Source of the DNA: Phlebotomus papatasi
Lineage: Eukaryota; Arthropoda; Insecta; Diptera; Psychodidae
DNA length: 64,000 nucleotides
NCBI RefSeq assembly: GCF_024763615.1
Contig: NC_077223.1
Coordinates: forward strand, 17,918,001 to 17,982,000
Reading direction: 5' to 3'
Shown here: positions 12,994 through 23,555 of the stretch, in pieces
How positions within the stretch are numbered: the stretch's first letter is position 1
Layout: every line of letters begins with the position of its first letter
Program-made: the position numbers and the translations under genes
The notes under the pieces: model-generated
Told to the model about the DNA's origin: nothing
The model's input: only the letters and a program-made list of their open reading frames with translations
Databases searched by the model: none

Positions 12994-14759
12994 GCCTACT
13001 GCAAAAATGATTGATTCAGAAAATTTATAACCGCTTCGAATCTGTTCAAACTTGTTAGAGATTCCAAGACCTTTCTAACGCACCCAAAGTTGTGGAAATC
13101 CGTTGACAAATAAGGCTTCTAGGGTTGTTTCACTTTTTTCTTCTGAAAACTCATTAGAGGATTTAAGGGCACTGGTTTGTAGGAAAACAGGGGCAGAATT
13201 ACTCTGCGGTGAAAAACAGTTAAATATTTATTTCCTAGAAGGAACATCATACAATCGACACTTTTATTACGCCAAAAAAAACACCAAGTACCATTAAGTA
13301 AGTAGTAAATTCTCTCCTGGCTCCATAGGCAAAATATTCCTCTTCAAAATTTCCATCCCTTATCATATTTGAAAATGAAATAACCACACGACGCATTTTC
13401 TATATATTCCAAATAAGTGTATTTTTAGAAAAAAACGATGGGGAAAAATTTACTACATGTTAATGATACGAAACGCGATTTAATGGAGGGATCGTCCATA
13501 GACCCCAAGTCGCTATTTTTAACCGTTTCGCATTTAGACCTGGATTTCAGGTATAAACTACCTATTCCATTCACTTCTGTACAATGACACACGTTCCCAA
13601 AAAAAAAAAAAACCCAAAATCATCTTAATAAAGTAAAAGGGAACCGGAATTCGTCGGGAAGTAGATTTACTCTTAGAAAAACGGCAACTTCTTCCAAAGC
13701 TTTCGGCTCGGATTTCAAACGTTCATCAGTGGTCGAATCAATAAGGAATTTCCAGAGTTTTGTCTCTCAATCTGTCCAGGAAGTTACAGGACATAACAGA
13801 GAATGTAGGGGCACTTTTCTAACCATAAATAATTCACTTTTTTCTACCAACAATTTAGCACAAATTTACATTTCATCCGTTTCGGCAGCACAGAACAGTC
13901 TGATCGACGCGATTCTTTTCCCCAAAATTCAACTGACAGTCGAATATTCACGCATTCCGAGTTGCAAGCATTCTGAAGTTATCTGTAAGGAAATTCTGAA
14001 ATACTGATCATTGTCTATTCTAAAAAAATTCAAAATAGAAGCTCAATAAAAGAAAAACAAAGTTCATTAAAATCGGTTAAAAAACATTAGAGATAGAATC
14101 CGGTCAATTTCGGTATAGTAAGAGTCGGAGTACAGTTGGGGCGGGTTGCGGAGAGGTACGGCGGGTACGACCCATCGTTGGAAAGGTCACTAAGTTTCAC
14201 CGAAATCGGTTAATGAACACCAAAAATAGAGCCCAGTCAATTTATTTTTCTTTATAACTCCAGTCGAACAAGAGTTAGCGTAACGTGTGACCCATCGTTT
14301 GAAAGGTCTCGACTCCAGCTACAAAATATTAAAATTTCATTGAAGTCGATAATGAGAATTTATAATATATTCGACATTTAAATAAGGAAAATCCATTTTT
14401 CGATTCTAGCGACCCTAGCGGTGATCGTTTAAAATCGGTGTGTTTGGAAGTATTGTGCTATTTAACGAAACATTTCCAAATCACCAAACAGAAGTGAATT
14501 CTGGGACGGGACGTCACAAATTTGAAAATCGATTTTTGGCGCATATATTCCTGGTCTATGAGCGTCTAAGCCCATTCCGAGGTCACATTTCGTCTTGGAC
14601 CACAGAAACTGAGATTAAAGAATATCTGCTAGAAAAGATCGCTATGAATCCTTATTTTTTTTAAATTGTCAAGAAAATAAATTTGGTACCTCAGGTATCC
14701 CCCAGGATACAACCCGATCTTTTATACATTATCCTCTTAACGCTTAAGACACTTGAAAT
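12994..14759. other. Non-coding spacer with diverged repeats
   Basis: There is no supported gene. Short phrases typical of dispersed repeats recur: a sequence near 13060-13080 (ATTCCAAGACCTTTC) is repeated near 62977-62991, and two related CCCATCGTT...GAAAGGTC phrases lie near 14170 and 14290. The short open frames have no recognisable domain. Confidence 0.5.
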
Positions 14760-15036
14760 CAGGGGCCTCTCGACATTTCATTTGTCCATACATTTTTGCA
14801 TAGAGGCACTGAAGACTATTGGCAACTTTTTTCCTAAAGAGAATTAACTTATCAGTCTGATATATTTCGAAACCGTGCATTATAAGCTATTTAAAAATAC
14901 ATATTTCATAATGTTCGCCGAAATAAATACAAGAACTAGGAGCAAATTTGTTTAAGTCGCGGTGCAATATCTACAAAAATTTTACAAGGAAAAGTGAAAA
15001 ATAGCTTCATTTTCTATTAAGCTTGATGGGCCCCTG
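14760..15036 (-). repeat. Dispersed repeat, inverted partner of 18451-18726
   Basis: This 277-bp block is a close reverse complement of 18451-18726. Landmarks are GGGCCCCTG at one edge, the central phrase GCGGTGCAATATCTACAAAA, and CGACATTTCATTT near the other edge. The pair brackets the 3' exon block of the MCM9-like gene. There is no coding content. Confidence 0.7.
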
Positions 15037-15162
15037 CTTGAAAATAAACTTTTTTTTAAAATTTCTTTTGACCCTTCATAGTTCGACATAGAAAACATTT
15101 TCTTAGATCAAAAATAAAAAATACAGTGTAGAAAATAAAATAGAAAAATGAAAAGTACTTAC

Positions 15163-17612
15163 ACCATTAGAACCATCCTCCTTTTGCTCGAGACATTGCA
15201 AATCTCTCCGCAATTCTTCAAGATTTAGTTGACATAAATTCATTGAAGTATTGGAACTTTCTGCTCCTGCTTCATTACTGCAGAAATTAGGTACTTCAAC
15301 TGCCATTCTTTCCTCTTGCACACCTGAATTATCAGGTTGTTCAAGAGCTCGTACAGATGTCTCCTGCAAATTTTGTATTCTCTAAAACTTACAAAAAAAA
15401 ATGGAAAACAATTTTTCGAATTACCTGATGATTTTGTGGAACATCTTCTGTATCATCCAAGTCTAAATTCAGAGCCTGATCACTCAAAAAATTGACAAAG
15501 GAGGTATCTAAAGACCTTCCAAGTTCTTCTTGGTCGTCCTGTGAGGGGTTTTCTAAGAAATCACGTCTGAAGTTGGAAGTTAAAGAGAACAACTGAGGAG
15601 AATTTGAAGGAGGAGAGTCAGAAGCTGGAGGAATCCTTTTCGAGCTTTGAGACGGAGGAGAGTCATCTTCTGGATGCCTTCTCTTATTTGATTCTGAGGT
15701 GTGTCCATTTTCTACCACTTGGTCAGAAGGTTGGGAATCATTATCACCAATGTCATCTCTCGTTAGAGACAAAGAATAAAGCATTTGCTCAATCATTTCT
15801 TCTGTTGGATAAGGCATTTCATCCGTCATGACGTTTATCGTTGGCAAAATTCCTCCATAGCCCCAAGAAGTTTCCATCAGGTAAATTGTCGCCGTAGCAT
15901 CAACTAAAGTAACTTCTGTTCGTGCCATAAGTTTAGCATGTGCCTTTGCTAAACGCTCCAGACTATTCAGGAGACGATAAGTTGTCCTACCTCTCAGGAC
16001 ATTTGGATAAGTTCGACGGCATCGCATATAATATTCCTTTAAAACCCTCTTTGTGGGCTCCAGCATAACCGGAGAAATATCTTTTACCATGAGAAAATGA
16101 GCTTGAAGTTTTCTTTTATCCCAAAGTTGATCATCTTCAGGATCAACTTCTTGGCTATTTCCCAATTGGGATAGAATATGAGTTGAGATCACTTCATCCC
16201 AATCTCGATCGTATTCATCCATTAGTCGAAAAATTAAGTCAAATCTCGACAGAAGTGGACTACTGAGGCCAGTTGAATCAACTTCGAGTTCTTCTTCAGA
16301 CTGCCCTCTTGGATGGTCTTTGGGATTCATTGCTGCAATAGCAGAACATCGAGTACGTCGCGTACAGACTAATCCTGCCTTTGCTATACTAAGTGTCTGT
16401 TGCTCAAGGCACTCATGGATACTAGCTTTATCATGGTTTGTCAATTGGTGAAATTCATCAATAACGCATACACCATTATCAGACAAAACCATTGCTCCTG
16501 CTTCTAGAATCCATTCATTATTCTCTCGGATAGCAGCGGCTGTTAAACCTGCTCTAGTCGAACCTACTCCCGTTGTAAAAACGGATCTGGAAAAGAGTTT
16601 TTTCCGTTTTTTTTCCTAATCTTCAGACAGATTTTTTTATTCTTAAGAAACTCTATTCTAAAATTTTATTATAGAAGATACTCTATCTTTCCGACAAAAA
16701 ATAATGCCCAGCAAAAGATCTTCTGTGATAAAAATTAATCCTAACGGGTTTATCAGAGGTTTAAAATCGGTTGGAACTGTTCAAAATTGTCCGGAATTCA
16801 AATACATTTTAAATATTAATTTTAGGGCTAAGATTTTTTTAAGAGACTACCATCTCATGAGATATTACGAGCAACAAAAAAAGCTTACCTTGCAGCAATT
16901 TCCGATGCAAAAATTATGAGTTTAGATTTGGAAAGAGCAGGATCCCCAATGAGAAGAATATGGGAATTTTGTCTAGTTTTGTGGGAGTTTGCACTTCTAG
17001 GATTTGTGCGATCTCCACTACTGAGCACAATACATAGGGCCAACTTTATACATTGCATTCCCCGGGTTCTTGGTGAGAAAGAGGACACAATTCTCTCTCG
17101 TGCCTTTGCCTCTCCTTCACTCTCCACAGTCTCTTGCCACGCCAAATGAGCATACATAGCTTCATCTGCAAAGTTCCTGCTCAACTTCCGTTGATCACTG
17201 TAAACACTTACAGCTCTTAAAACGAGTTGTACTGTGCATCTCTGATGCTCCTTTGTCCATTCAGACTGTGTCTGGAGGCCACCACAGACTACAACACAAT
17301 CCCCAACTCCGCAAGAATCCACCAAATCCCCCTCCATAGTGACAATAATTGTTCGCGGAATACGAGATTCACTGGATATTTGTTGCAATCTCATCTCCTG
17401 ATACTCAATTAGAGTCTCTCCCTCAGACTTCTTAGGTTGCATTGCACCTTTGCACATATTTGGGCCCCTGGCATCGGGGCACCTGGTTGGTGGGGCAAAT
17501 GTAAATGTCCTAGAATAGTCAGCCTGGCACCAGACTGTTTTCTTGCATTTTGAACAAACATATTGTCTCTGGGATTCAATCATTGTGCTCTTTGTTAGCC
17601 GGATAACATTTC
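15163..17612 (-). CDS. MCM9-like helicase, OB/Zn-finger, AAA+ and C-terminal exons
   Basis: Exons in transcript order are 17612-16889, 16586-15425 and 15363-15163, with GT-AG borders and phases that fit. With the exons at 39060-38626 they encode 816 residues so far; a GTAAGT donor after 15163 shows that at least one further 3' exon exists, which I could not place. MCM9 forms a helicase with MCM8 in recombination and crosslink repair in the nucleus. Numbering from the distant start: zinc-finger Cys 140, 143, 165, 174; DLVDSC OB-fold motif; Walker A GDPALSKSK at 343-351; Walker B VIDEF at 403-407; sensor Asn 449; Arg finger LSRFD with R476; then a Ser/acid-rich tail. The opening GNVIR and the DLVDSC block fit MCM9 better than MCM2-7. 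The P-loop differs from the usual GDPGTGKSQ but keeps the Lys-Ser pair. The block lies between inverted 277-bp repeats. Confidence 0.85.
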
Positions 17613-18450
17613 CTGAAATATGTATAATATTTCGAAACTTATCTTATAATATTATGGCTATTTACATTATTTTAAATAGCCATAAATTAGTCAGAGACAT
17701 AAATATTTAATATTATTTCGGATATTTAGTGAATCAACTTTATTTAACCAATATTTTTTGACTCTGCAATGGAGGCAATTTTGTCAATTTCTGGGATATT
17801 TAATTTGTGTATAAAATTCTCAATTGCAAAAAAGCAATGTCCTTTCTGCGTGAACTACTCAGTATTAAGTTTTTTAAAACGACATTTACTGAAAAACTTT
17901 AAAATGCTCTCATCCCATATTTTAGTCAAAATTGTCTCTATTGGCTGGAATCTCCCTTATTGTAATGTATAATGAGAAAATATCTTGAGGGATTTCCTTC
18001 CCCCCTTGCGATGATTCTATTAAATAAACTAGAATTAGTCTGCATGTCGTTTTCCCACACAACCAAGGATTCATTCTCAAACTTCCCCCATAGCGCCATC
18101 ATCTCACTTGCCCAAACAATCCCCGAGTCCTCAGCGCAACCCCAGATAAACCCACCCCTCCTAACGGTGCTATCACATTAGGATTTTCACAATTTAATTT
18201 TAAATTCAATTGAGCCACTTGAGCATTAAAAAAAATCTAGAATTTCTTGAAAATTCGCACAGCCAGGACATATTTTGCAAGAAATTTGCTCAATTTTAAA
18301 TAGTGCCGTGAAATTTTTGATTGTGAATGACTCCGGAAAATGTGTGATAGTACTTAAGATGTCTTATAAGTCACTTATTTGTTATGCAAAATAATCCCAA
18401 AAACCAGTAGAATGGCTTGTAGGCAAGGGGGCTCATGGAGAGATTCTCAT
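17613..18450. other. Non-coding start of the intron 5' of the MCM9 Zn-finger exon
   Basis: The acceptor TATTTCAG precedes 17612 on the minus strand. Beyond it I find no exon that passes inspection. A minus-strand reading at 17749-18102 vaguely resembles an MCM N-terminus, but it has an in-frame TAG at 17855-17857 and lacks the strand before VIR, so I do not annotate it. Confidence 0.5.
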
Positions 18451-18726
18451 CAGGGGCCCATCAAACCTAATAAAAAGTGAAGATATTTTTCAATTTTTCT
18501 TGTAAAAATTTTGCAGATATTGCACCGCGACTTAAACAAATTTGCTCGTAGTTCTTGTATTATTTTGGCGAACATTATGAAATATGTATTTTTAGATAAC
18601 TTTTAATTCACGATTTCGGAATATATCAGACTGATAAGTCAATTCTCTTTAGGAAAAAACTTGTCAATAGTCTTCAGTGCTTCTATGCAAAAACGTATAG
18701 AAAAATGAAATGTCGAGAGACTCCTG
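18451..18726 (+). repeat. Dispersed repeat, inverted partner of 14760-15036
   Basis: This is the reverse-complement relative of 14760-15036 and begins CAGGGGCCCATCAA. The alignment runs through ATTGCACCGCGACTTAAACA to a CGAGAGACTCCTG end. It is a nuclear interspersed repeat of unknown class. Confidence 0.7.
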
Positions 18727-19367
18727 CTCTCATACAGTCTTGCTTAAAATCTGTATGAAGTTATCCCAACTGCGATTTCGTGACACAACAATTTCCTTCG
18801 AATGGCTTTGCAGGAACTTAGCAAATTACTCTCGATACTGAAGCTTCACTCGCGTACAAGTTTATCACTAAATCACTGTACTTATCTTATTTTTTTGGCA
18901 ACAAATAATATTAAATAACGAGTAAATAAATTTAAAAAGAATAATTTGGTCCAAAAGGCTACTTGTTTAAACTGCAATAAAATTGAAATTAATGAGCAAT
19001 TTTAACATTTTAATTTGCTAAGTTCAAAATTTAATTGAGCAACCGCATTTATGTAAGATTTGGGAAAGGGGGATATTGAGGGAAAACTCTCCTTTTAATT
19101 TAATAAATGGTTTAATTCAATAATATCTTCATAATGAAAAAGTACGTCTCCTCCCTTGAACAGAAATCTATATAATATTTGTTCTACTGATCGGGTACTA
19201 CGTTCCCAACGAAATCATTACAAATTTCAAATTCATTCCCACATTTATGCTATTTTAGCGTGTTTAAACAATTTTTGGTGAGCCCATTATTAGTTTATAT
19301 CAATAAATGAGCGAAAATATATCAATTCAAATGATTTTTAATCATTTGAATTGATTCATTTGATTTT
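18727..19367. other. AT-rich spacer
   Basis: No gene or well-defined repeat is visible. The sequence is low-complexity AT-rich DNA inside the proposed giant MCM9 intron. Confidence 0.5.
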
Positions 19368-20247
19368 TGCTACTTAAAAGCTTGTTTTTGGACTGATGAA
19401 ATTCTTTTTTACTTCTTCTAAATCCATAGAATTATTCACAATTATTATAGAAGAATTCAGAAACATAATATAAAAAAATTATCAAAAATATTAAAGAAAA
19501 TTTATAAAATAATGAAAAAAGGTAGCGTTCACTAAGTGGATCGCTTCTTCGCTAATTGGGTCAAATGGTCTTTTAATTGAATTACTCAATTTACAAACAT
19601 ATTAAAACGAGAAAATAATTTTTTTTTATTACATTTATAAAATTTTTATTGCGTTGTGAACGGCAATCTTTTGTGTAATATCAGTTTTATGAACAACCAT
19701 TAGAGGAACAATTTGGCCAGTAGCAGACACCATGAAGAGTGTTGTGACACATTCCTTCGATCCAGAATTTTTAAGAGCTGGCACAACACGTGAACCTTCC
19801 CTGGCCAATACATTTCCATCTTCTGGTGTCAAGAAAAAGGCACTTTCATCGAAATTAAAAACCCGGTCTGGTGAAATGGTCAACAGATCGTGTTCTCGAC
19901 AATTCTGATTACACTTCACTTTTAATTAAACCTTTGGATTTAAAATACCTTTTTCACAAGGAAAAAGCAATAAATGTTTTCAATAAACCAGAGAAAATAT
20001 CACTGCTAGAAAATTTTTAGCGAAGAACCCAGCTGGCACAAGTTTGAAGTCGATTACACTCTCACTTATTTAATAGATAAAAATATTATTTTTGCTTTTT
20101 CTCAAACTTGAATAGTTATATTATGTTACTGTAGTTACTATATTACGCAAATAAAAATAAAAAATATTATTTTAAGTGTATTATCTAGTTAGCGTAGTCA
20201 TAAACGATCCAGATAGCGCAGCGCCCGGATTAGCACACACTTGACAG
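19368..20247. mobile_element. Pogo-like transposon remnant, copy A
   Basis: This segment matches 22172-23064 in reverse complement over both its ends (GACTGATGAAATTC side and CGGATTAGCACA side) and through a central AT-rich part. It retains a fragment of a DDE transposase on the minus strand, absent from the other copy. Both copies are decayed. Between them lies the intact gene at 20888-21901. Confidence 0.6.
19635..19919 (-). pseudogene. Pogo/Tigger-type DDE transposase fragment
   Basis: The 94-residue frame includes RVFNFDESAFF, a match to the first catalytic Asp region of pogo/Tigger-type DDE_1 transposases (typically RIFNxDET), followed by GSRVVP and TTLFMVSATG as in that family. The N-terminal DNA-binding half and the later catalytic residues are missing. 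It is a dead fragment within copy A of the repeat pair. I see no complete terminal inverted repeats around it. Confidence 0.75.
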
Positions 20248-20841
20248 TAGTGGTAATAAAAATCGAGCGGTTATGCTATCATCTTATAATTCGTAACGAA
20301 ATATATTGAACTGAATTAAATTGAATTTAGTAGAAAATTAAGTTCATGCTTTTCCCAACTTTTTTCATTAAAAAAAAAGTTCCATGGTTTGAAAAGGTGC
20401 TTCAAGATTCATGAATTAGTTTTTTATTACTTTATTATCAATTATCAACCACATGTAAGTGTATAAGAGAAAAGGCCCCACAATTTCTTGAAATTCCATT
20501 TTTGGAAGATGTCATCTTTTTGTAATTTTCCCTGTGAAAGCGTTAAATTGAAAAAAGATGAAAAAATCGATGAGCTTGCGCAGATGAAAGCTTTCAACTC
20601 CTGAGTTCATCACCACAAAATCAAACCATATAATAGTAATTGTGCCACGAAGGGGGGTCACAAGCGTCCCCAACACTTGGGATATTGTTTTATTGATTTT
20701 TCGACTCGCGGAAAACACTATTACGCAATTTTTCACTTCTCGTCAGAGAGAGATGTTTGGATCACTTTTGTAGAAAACTCAGACTGAGAAAGACGGATTT
20801 GTCGGAGCTATTTTGTACCTTTGTGCATCACGAAAGGACAG

Positions 20842-20847
20842 TCAGTG
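20842..20847 (+). promoter_or_regulatory. Possible initiator (TCAGTG)
   Basis: TCAGTG lies 41-46 bases upstream of the ATG at 20888 and matches the core of the arthropod initiator (TCAKT). There is no TATA box at the expected distance. This is a motif match only. Confidence 0.35.
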
Positions 20848-20887
20848 ATTTAGTGCTTTTCACAGGAGATTTGTTTTTCAAATTGCA

Positions 20888-21901
20888 ATGAAGAATTTAC
20901 GAGTATTTTTTGTGCTTATTGTTGTGCTGGCTATTCTCGTGAAGCATTCATCACCAGCGACAATATGGAAGAATGTTAACACAGTGAACACAACAACACC
21001 CAAACCCGATGAGGTGAATGAGGAAGTTCTGGAATTGGCACATCTCAAGAGTCTCACATCCCATGGTGAGGCAAAGGACTTCCCGAGTCTCGAGCAGCAA
21101 CTCAATGCTCTGGAGGACCCAAAGAACCATCGTGGACAGCCTGAAGAGGCTACTGGTTCCAACGATGTGTCCAATGATGTTACTCCAGCCGAAGATGAGG
21201 AAAAAGGCCTCGAATATGAGAGTGACATAAAACCTCTGCTGAAGAACAGCCATGGGCAGTATTCGGCCTTCGATATGGCACAGTATGTGTTCTGGACGGG
21301 GGATGAGGCTGGAGTGGCTCGTGCCATTGAGGAATTAATTCATGAGAACCTCATTGGTCGAGAAAAGGCCATAAAGCTTCTTAGTGAGATTAAGATGGAA
21401 ATTGAGTATCTTCAGAAGGCCTACGGAACACGAGGATTAACTCGACCACCTCCAGCTCCAACAACCATGTCAACCCCTATTCCCTCCACCACTTCCCCAG
21501 AGAATGAGTCCAAATCTGAATTTCTCAGCAGGCTCCGGGGTATGGCCACAAGTGGACAATATGGAAACATTTTGGAGAGCAATTCTGTGGACTATGACGA
21601 AGCAGCTGGAAGACTTCGACTAGCAGATTTTCTCTATGCCGAATATTCCCTCGAGGAGATCATCTATCAACTGGCCAAGGTGATGTTCTCACAGTCTTTA
21701 AACAAAGGTTCTGAGCACGCCCACATAGCCCTACAACGTCTTACAGAATTTCTCGAATCCGAGGGAAATTATGGGCGCATTTCTCCAAGTTTGCAAAAGA
21801 AGGTTCTCGATGTCCTTCTAGCAGCACTCTCAGACACCCTTGCTGATGTCCAAAATGCCCAGCAAGCACATTCTGCTCATAAGGAGCAGTCGCACAAGTA
21901 A
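20888..21901 (+). CDS. Secreted protein of unknown function, 337 aa
   Basis: This is a single-exon gene with clearly higher GC than its surroundings and codon use like the other real genes here. Residues 1-24 (MKNLRVFF...SSPA) form a signal peptide, so the product is probably secreted. Two helical, acidic modules follow: about 120-170, with DMAQYVFWTGDEAGVARAIE, and about 215-320, with RLADFLYAEYSLEEIIYQLA. They are separated by a Pro/Thr/Ser linker (PPPAPTTMSTPIPSTTSP) that is a likely site of O-glycosylation. There are no Cys residues in the mature chain and no transmembrane segment. I do not recognise the family and assign no function. The gene lies inside the proposed MCM9 intron on the opposite strand, between two inverted pogo-like remnants. 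Confidence 0.8.
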   Translation: MKNLRVFFVLIVVLAILVKHSSPATIWKNVNTVNTTTPKPDEVNEEVLELAHLKSLTSHGEAKDFPSLEQQLNALEDPKNHRGQPEEATGSNDVSNDVTPAEDEEKGLEYESDIKPLLKNSHGQYSAFDMAQYVFWTGDEAGVARAIEELIHENLIGREKAIKLLSEIKMEIEYLQKAYGTRGLTRPPPAPTTMSTPIPSTTSPENESKSEFLSRLRGMATSGQYGNILESNSVDYDEAAGRLRLADFLYAEYSLEEIIYQLAKVMFSQSLNKGSEHAHIALQRLTEFLESEGNYGRISPSLQKKVLDVLLAALSDTLADVQNAQQAHSAHKEQSHK

Positions 21902-22258
21902 ACCACAGTTCCTCACTATCCCTTCTAAACTAAACTTGCCCACTCACCCCAGAATCACAGAATAGTTTACGTAGTAGAAATTCCTTTATCATAAATCTCC
22001 GTTGTTGCTTTATCAGCAATTGCCGAGCGTCACAAAAATATATTTGATGGTAAGTCTTTGCAGAGAAATTGTTCAGTTTATTTTTGAGCGTTTCTTTCAA
22101 ATACAAATACAGTAATATAGAAAGAATAAAAACTTTTGGTTATGAAAATTTGGGATTGGATAAAATGAAGTATAGTCAAATGTGCTAATCCGGACGCTTC
22201 GCTATATGGATCGTTTACGACTAATCGACTTAAAATAATATTTTTATTTCCGTAATAT

Positions 22259-22402
22259 GCCCAACACACAATAACTTTTGTTTTGTAAACATGTTTTCGA
22301 AATTGCATATGAGAGTGAGCGAGATGAATAGATCTAGATCTCACTCTCTCTCAAGGGAAGCTCGGAAAACATGTTTACAAACAAAAGTTATTGTGTACTG
22401 GG
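22259..22402. mobile_element. MITE, GCCCAACRCACAATAAC family, copy 1
   Basis: The inverted ends run GCCCAACACACAATAACTTT and continue through GTAAACATGTTTTC for nearly 40 bp. The interior includes TAGATCTAGATCTCACTC. A second copy lies at 34515-34659. No coding region. Confidence 0.8.
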
Positions 22403-22645
22403 CAATACAGTCACTACAGTAACATAATATAACTATTCAAGTTTGAGAAAAAGCAAAAATAATATTTTTATCCATTAAATAAGTGAGTGTAATCGACTTC
22501 AAACTTGTGTCAGCTGGGTTCTTCACTAAAAATTTTCTAGCAGTGATATTTTCGCTAATGACAGCTGGTTGATTGAAAACATTTATTGTTTTTTCCTTGT
22601 GAAAAAAGTATTTTAAATCCAAAGATTTAATTAAAAGTGAATTAG

Positions 22646-22870
22646 CCAACCCCCTGGCAAGTTGGCTTTTTTAGATGGAGCTATTTGAAGCCAATTCCTA
22701 AATTGATCTCGGACTCAGCTCACAGTACTCCGAGGAAAAAATGTATTTAAACAAAAATTTAGTATATTTATCCCTCCATACGGAAAGGTATCTTATAACA
22801 CGGAAAAGCTTCTCATCTTTTTCCCATGAGAAAGTGACTTCAAATTTCAGGCAACTTGCCAGGGGGTTGG
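22646..22870. mobile_element. 225-bp MITE with AATTAG target duplication
   Basis: The perfect inverted ends CCAACCCCCTGGCAAGTTG define the element. AATTAG occurs directly outside both ends (22640-22645 and 22871-22876), a 6-bp target-site duplication. The insertion interrupts pogo-like copy B. Confidence 0.85.
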
Positions 22871-23339
22871 AATTAGCGAAAAGACGACCCAGTTAGTGCA
22901 TGCTGACTTATTTCAGTATTATCAGTATTTTATAAATTTTCTTTAATATTTTTGATAATTTTTTATATTATGTTTCTGAATGAAACAGTGAATAATTCTA
23001 TGGATTTAGAAGAAGTAAAAAAGAATTTCATCAGTCCAAAAACAAGCGTTTAAGTAGCACTCTTCGGAAAACGATCCAGTTGCCCCACCTTACTATAGGT
23101 GACTTAGAAAATAGCATAAATATTGCTTTGCCATATAAAGGACTAAGGGAAAATAGGAAACATTTGAATTAGGTCACCTTTAAAATAGTTTTTGCCTATT
23201 TATTAATGGAACTGACCTTTACTATGATAATATTTAATTTTAGCTCTACAAAGCAATTGTGAAACTAAATTGCATTATGATAAGGCTTAGTTCCATTTTA
23301 AAATAGACAAATTTCTATTTTAATTTTTAAATTCAAAGT

Positions 23340-23555
23340 GTGGCGGAAACGGAAACGAATTTTGGACAGGACCGGAACTTCTGTGGAACACCACCGATCT
23401 CCGCTGCGATCGGTGCCACTCTGACCGGTCTCACAGAGGAAACAAACTTGTGGAAAGCAGTTTCCACAGTAGCACAGTCACTCGATACAGAAAGAATTGA
23501 GAAGGATAGGGAGATCTATGAGCTATATCTACTCTTAAATGGGAAGAGGAAATAA
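23340..23555 (+). CDS. Possible terminal exon, unknown protein
   Basis: This frame stands out by GC content and balanced codons against very AT-rich flanks. It runs to a TAA at 23553-23555 and codes a chain ending in DREIYELYLLLNGKRK. There is no ATG; the frame follows TTCAAAG, which could be a splice acceptor, so it would be a last exon. AATAAA occurs about 85 bp downstream (near 23639). No upstream exon was found between 21.9 and 23.3 kb and the family is not recognised. It may instead be a fragment of a retrocopy or transposon. Confidence 0.35.
   Translation: MAETETNFGQDRNFCGTPPISAAIGATLTGLTEETNLWKAVSTVAQSLDTERIEKDREIYELYLLLNGKRK

Larger units (their letters stand above)
22172..23064. mobile_element. 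Pogo-like transposon remnant, copy B
   Basis: This is the reverse-complement partner of 19368-20247. The transposase fragment of copy A is missing here, and two MITEs have been inserted into it (22259-22402 and 22646-22870). The nesting shows that copy B is older than both MITEs. Confidence 0.6.

Noticed and set aside
15103..15162. Extension of the MCM9 C-terminus through 15103
   Set aside because: A strong GTAAGT donor at 15162-15157 and the AT-rich hydrophobic translation after it show intron sequence.
17749..18102. Minus-strand reading that looks like an MCM9 N-terminus next to the Zn-finger exon
   Set aside because: It needs a 74-bp intron and an in-frame TAG (17855-17857), and it lacks the strand before VIR. 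The exons at 38626-39060 fit much better and in phase.
22437..22649. 70-codon minus-strand frame
   Set aside because: It lies in pogo-like copy B; the matching region of copy A has stops, so it is not a conserved coding sequence.
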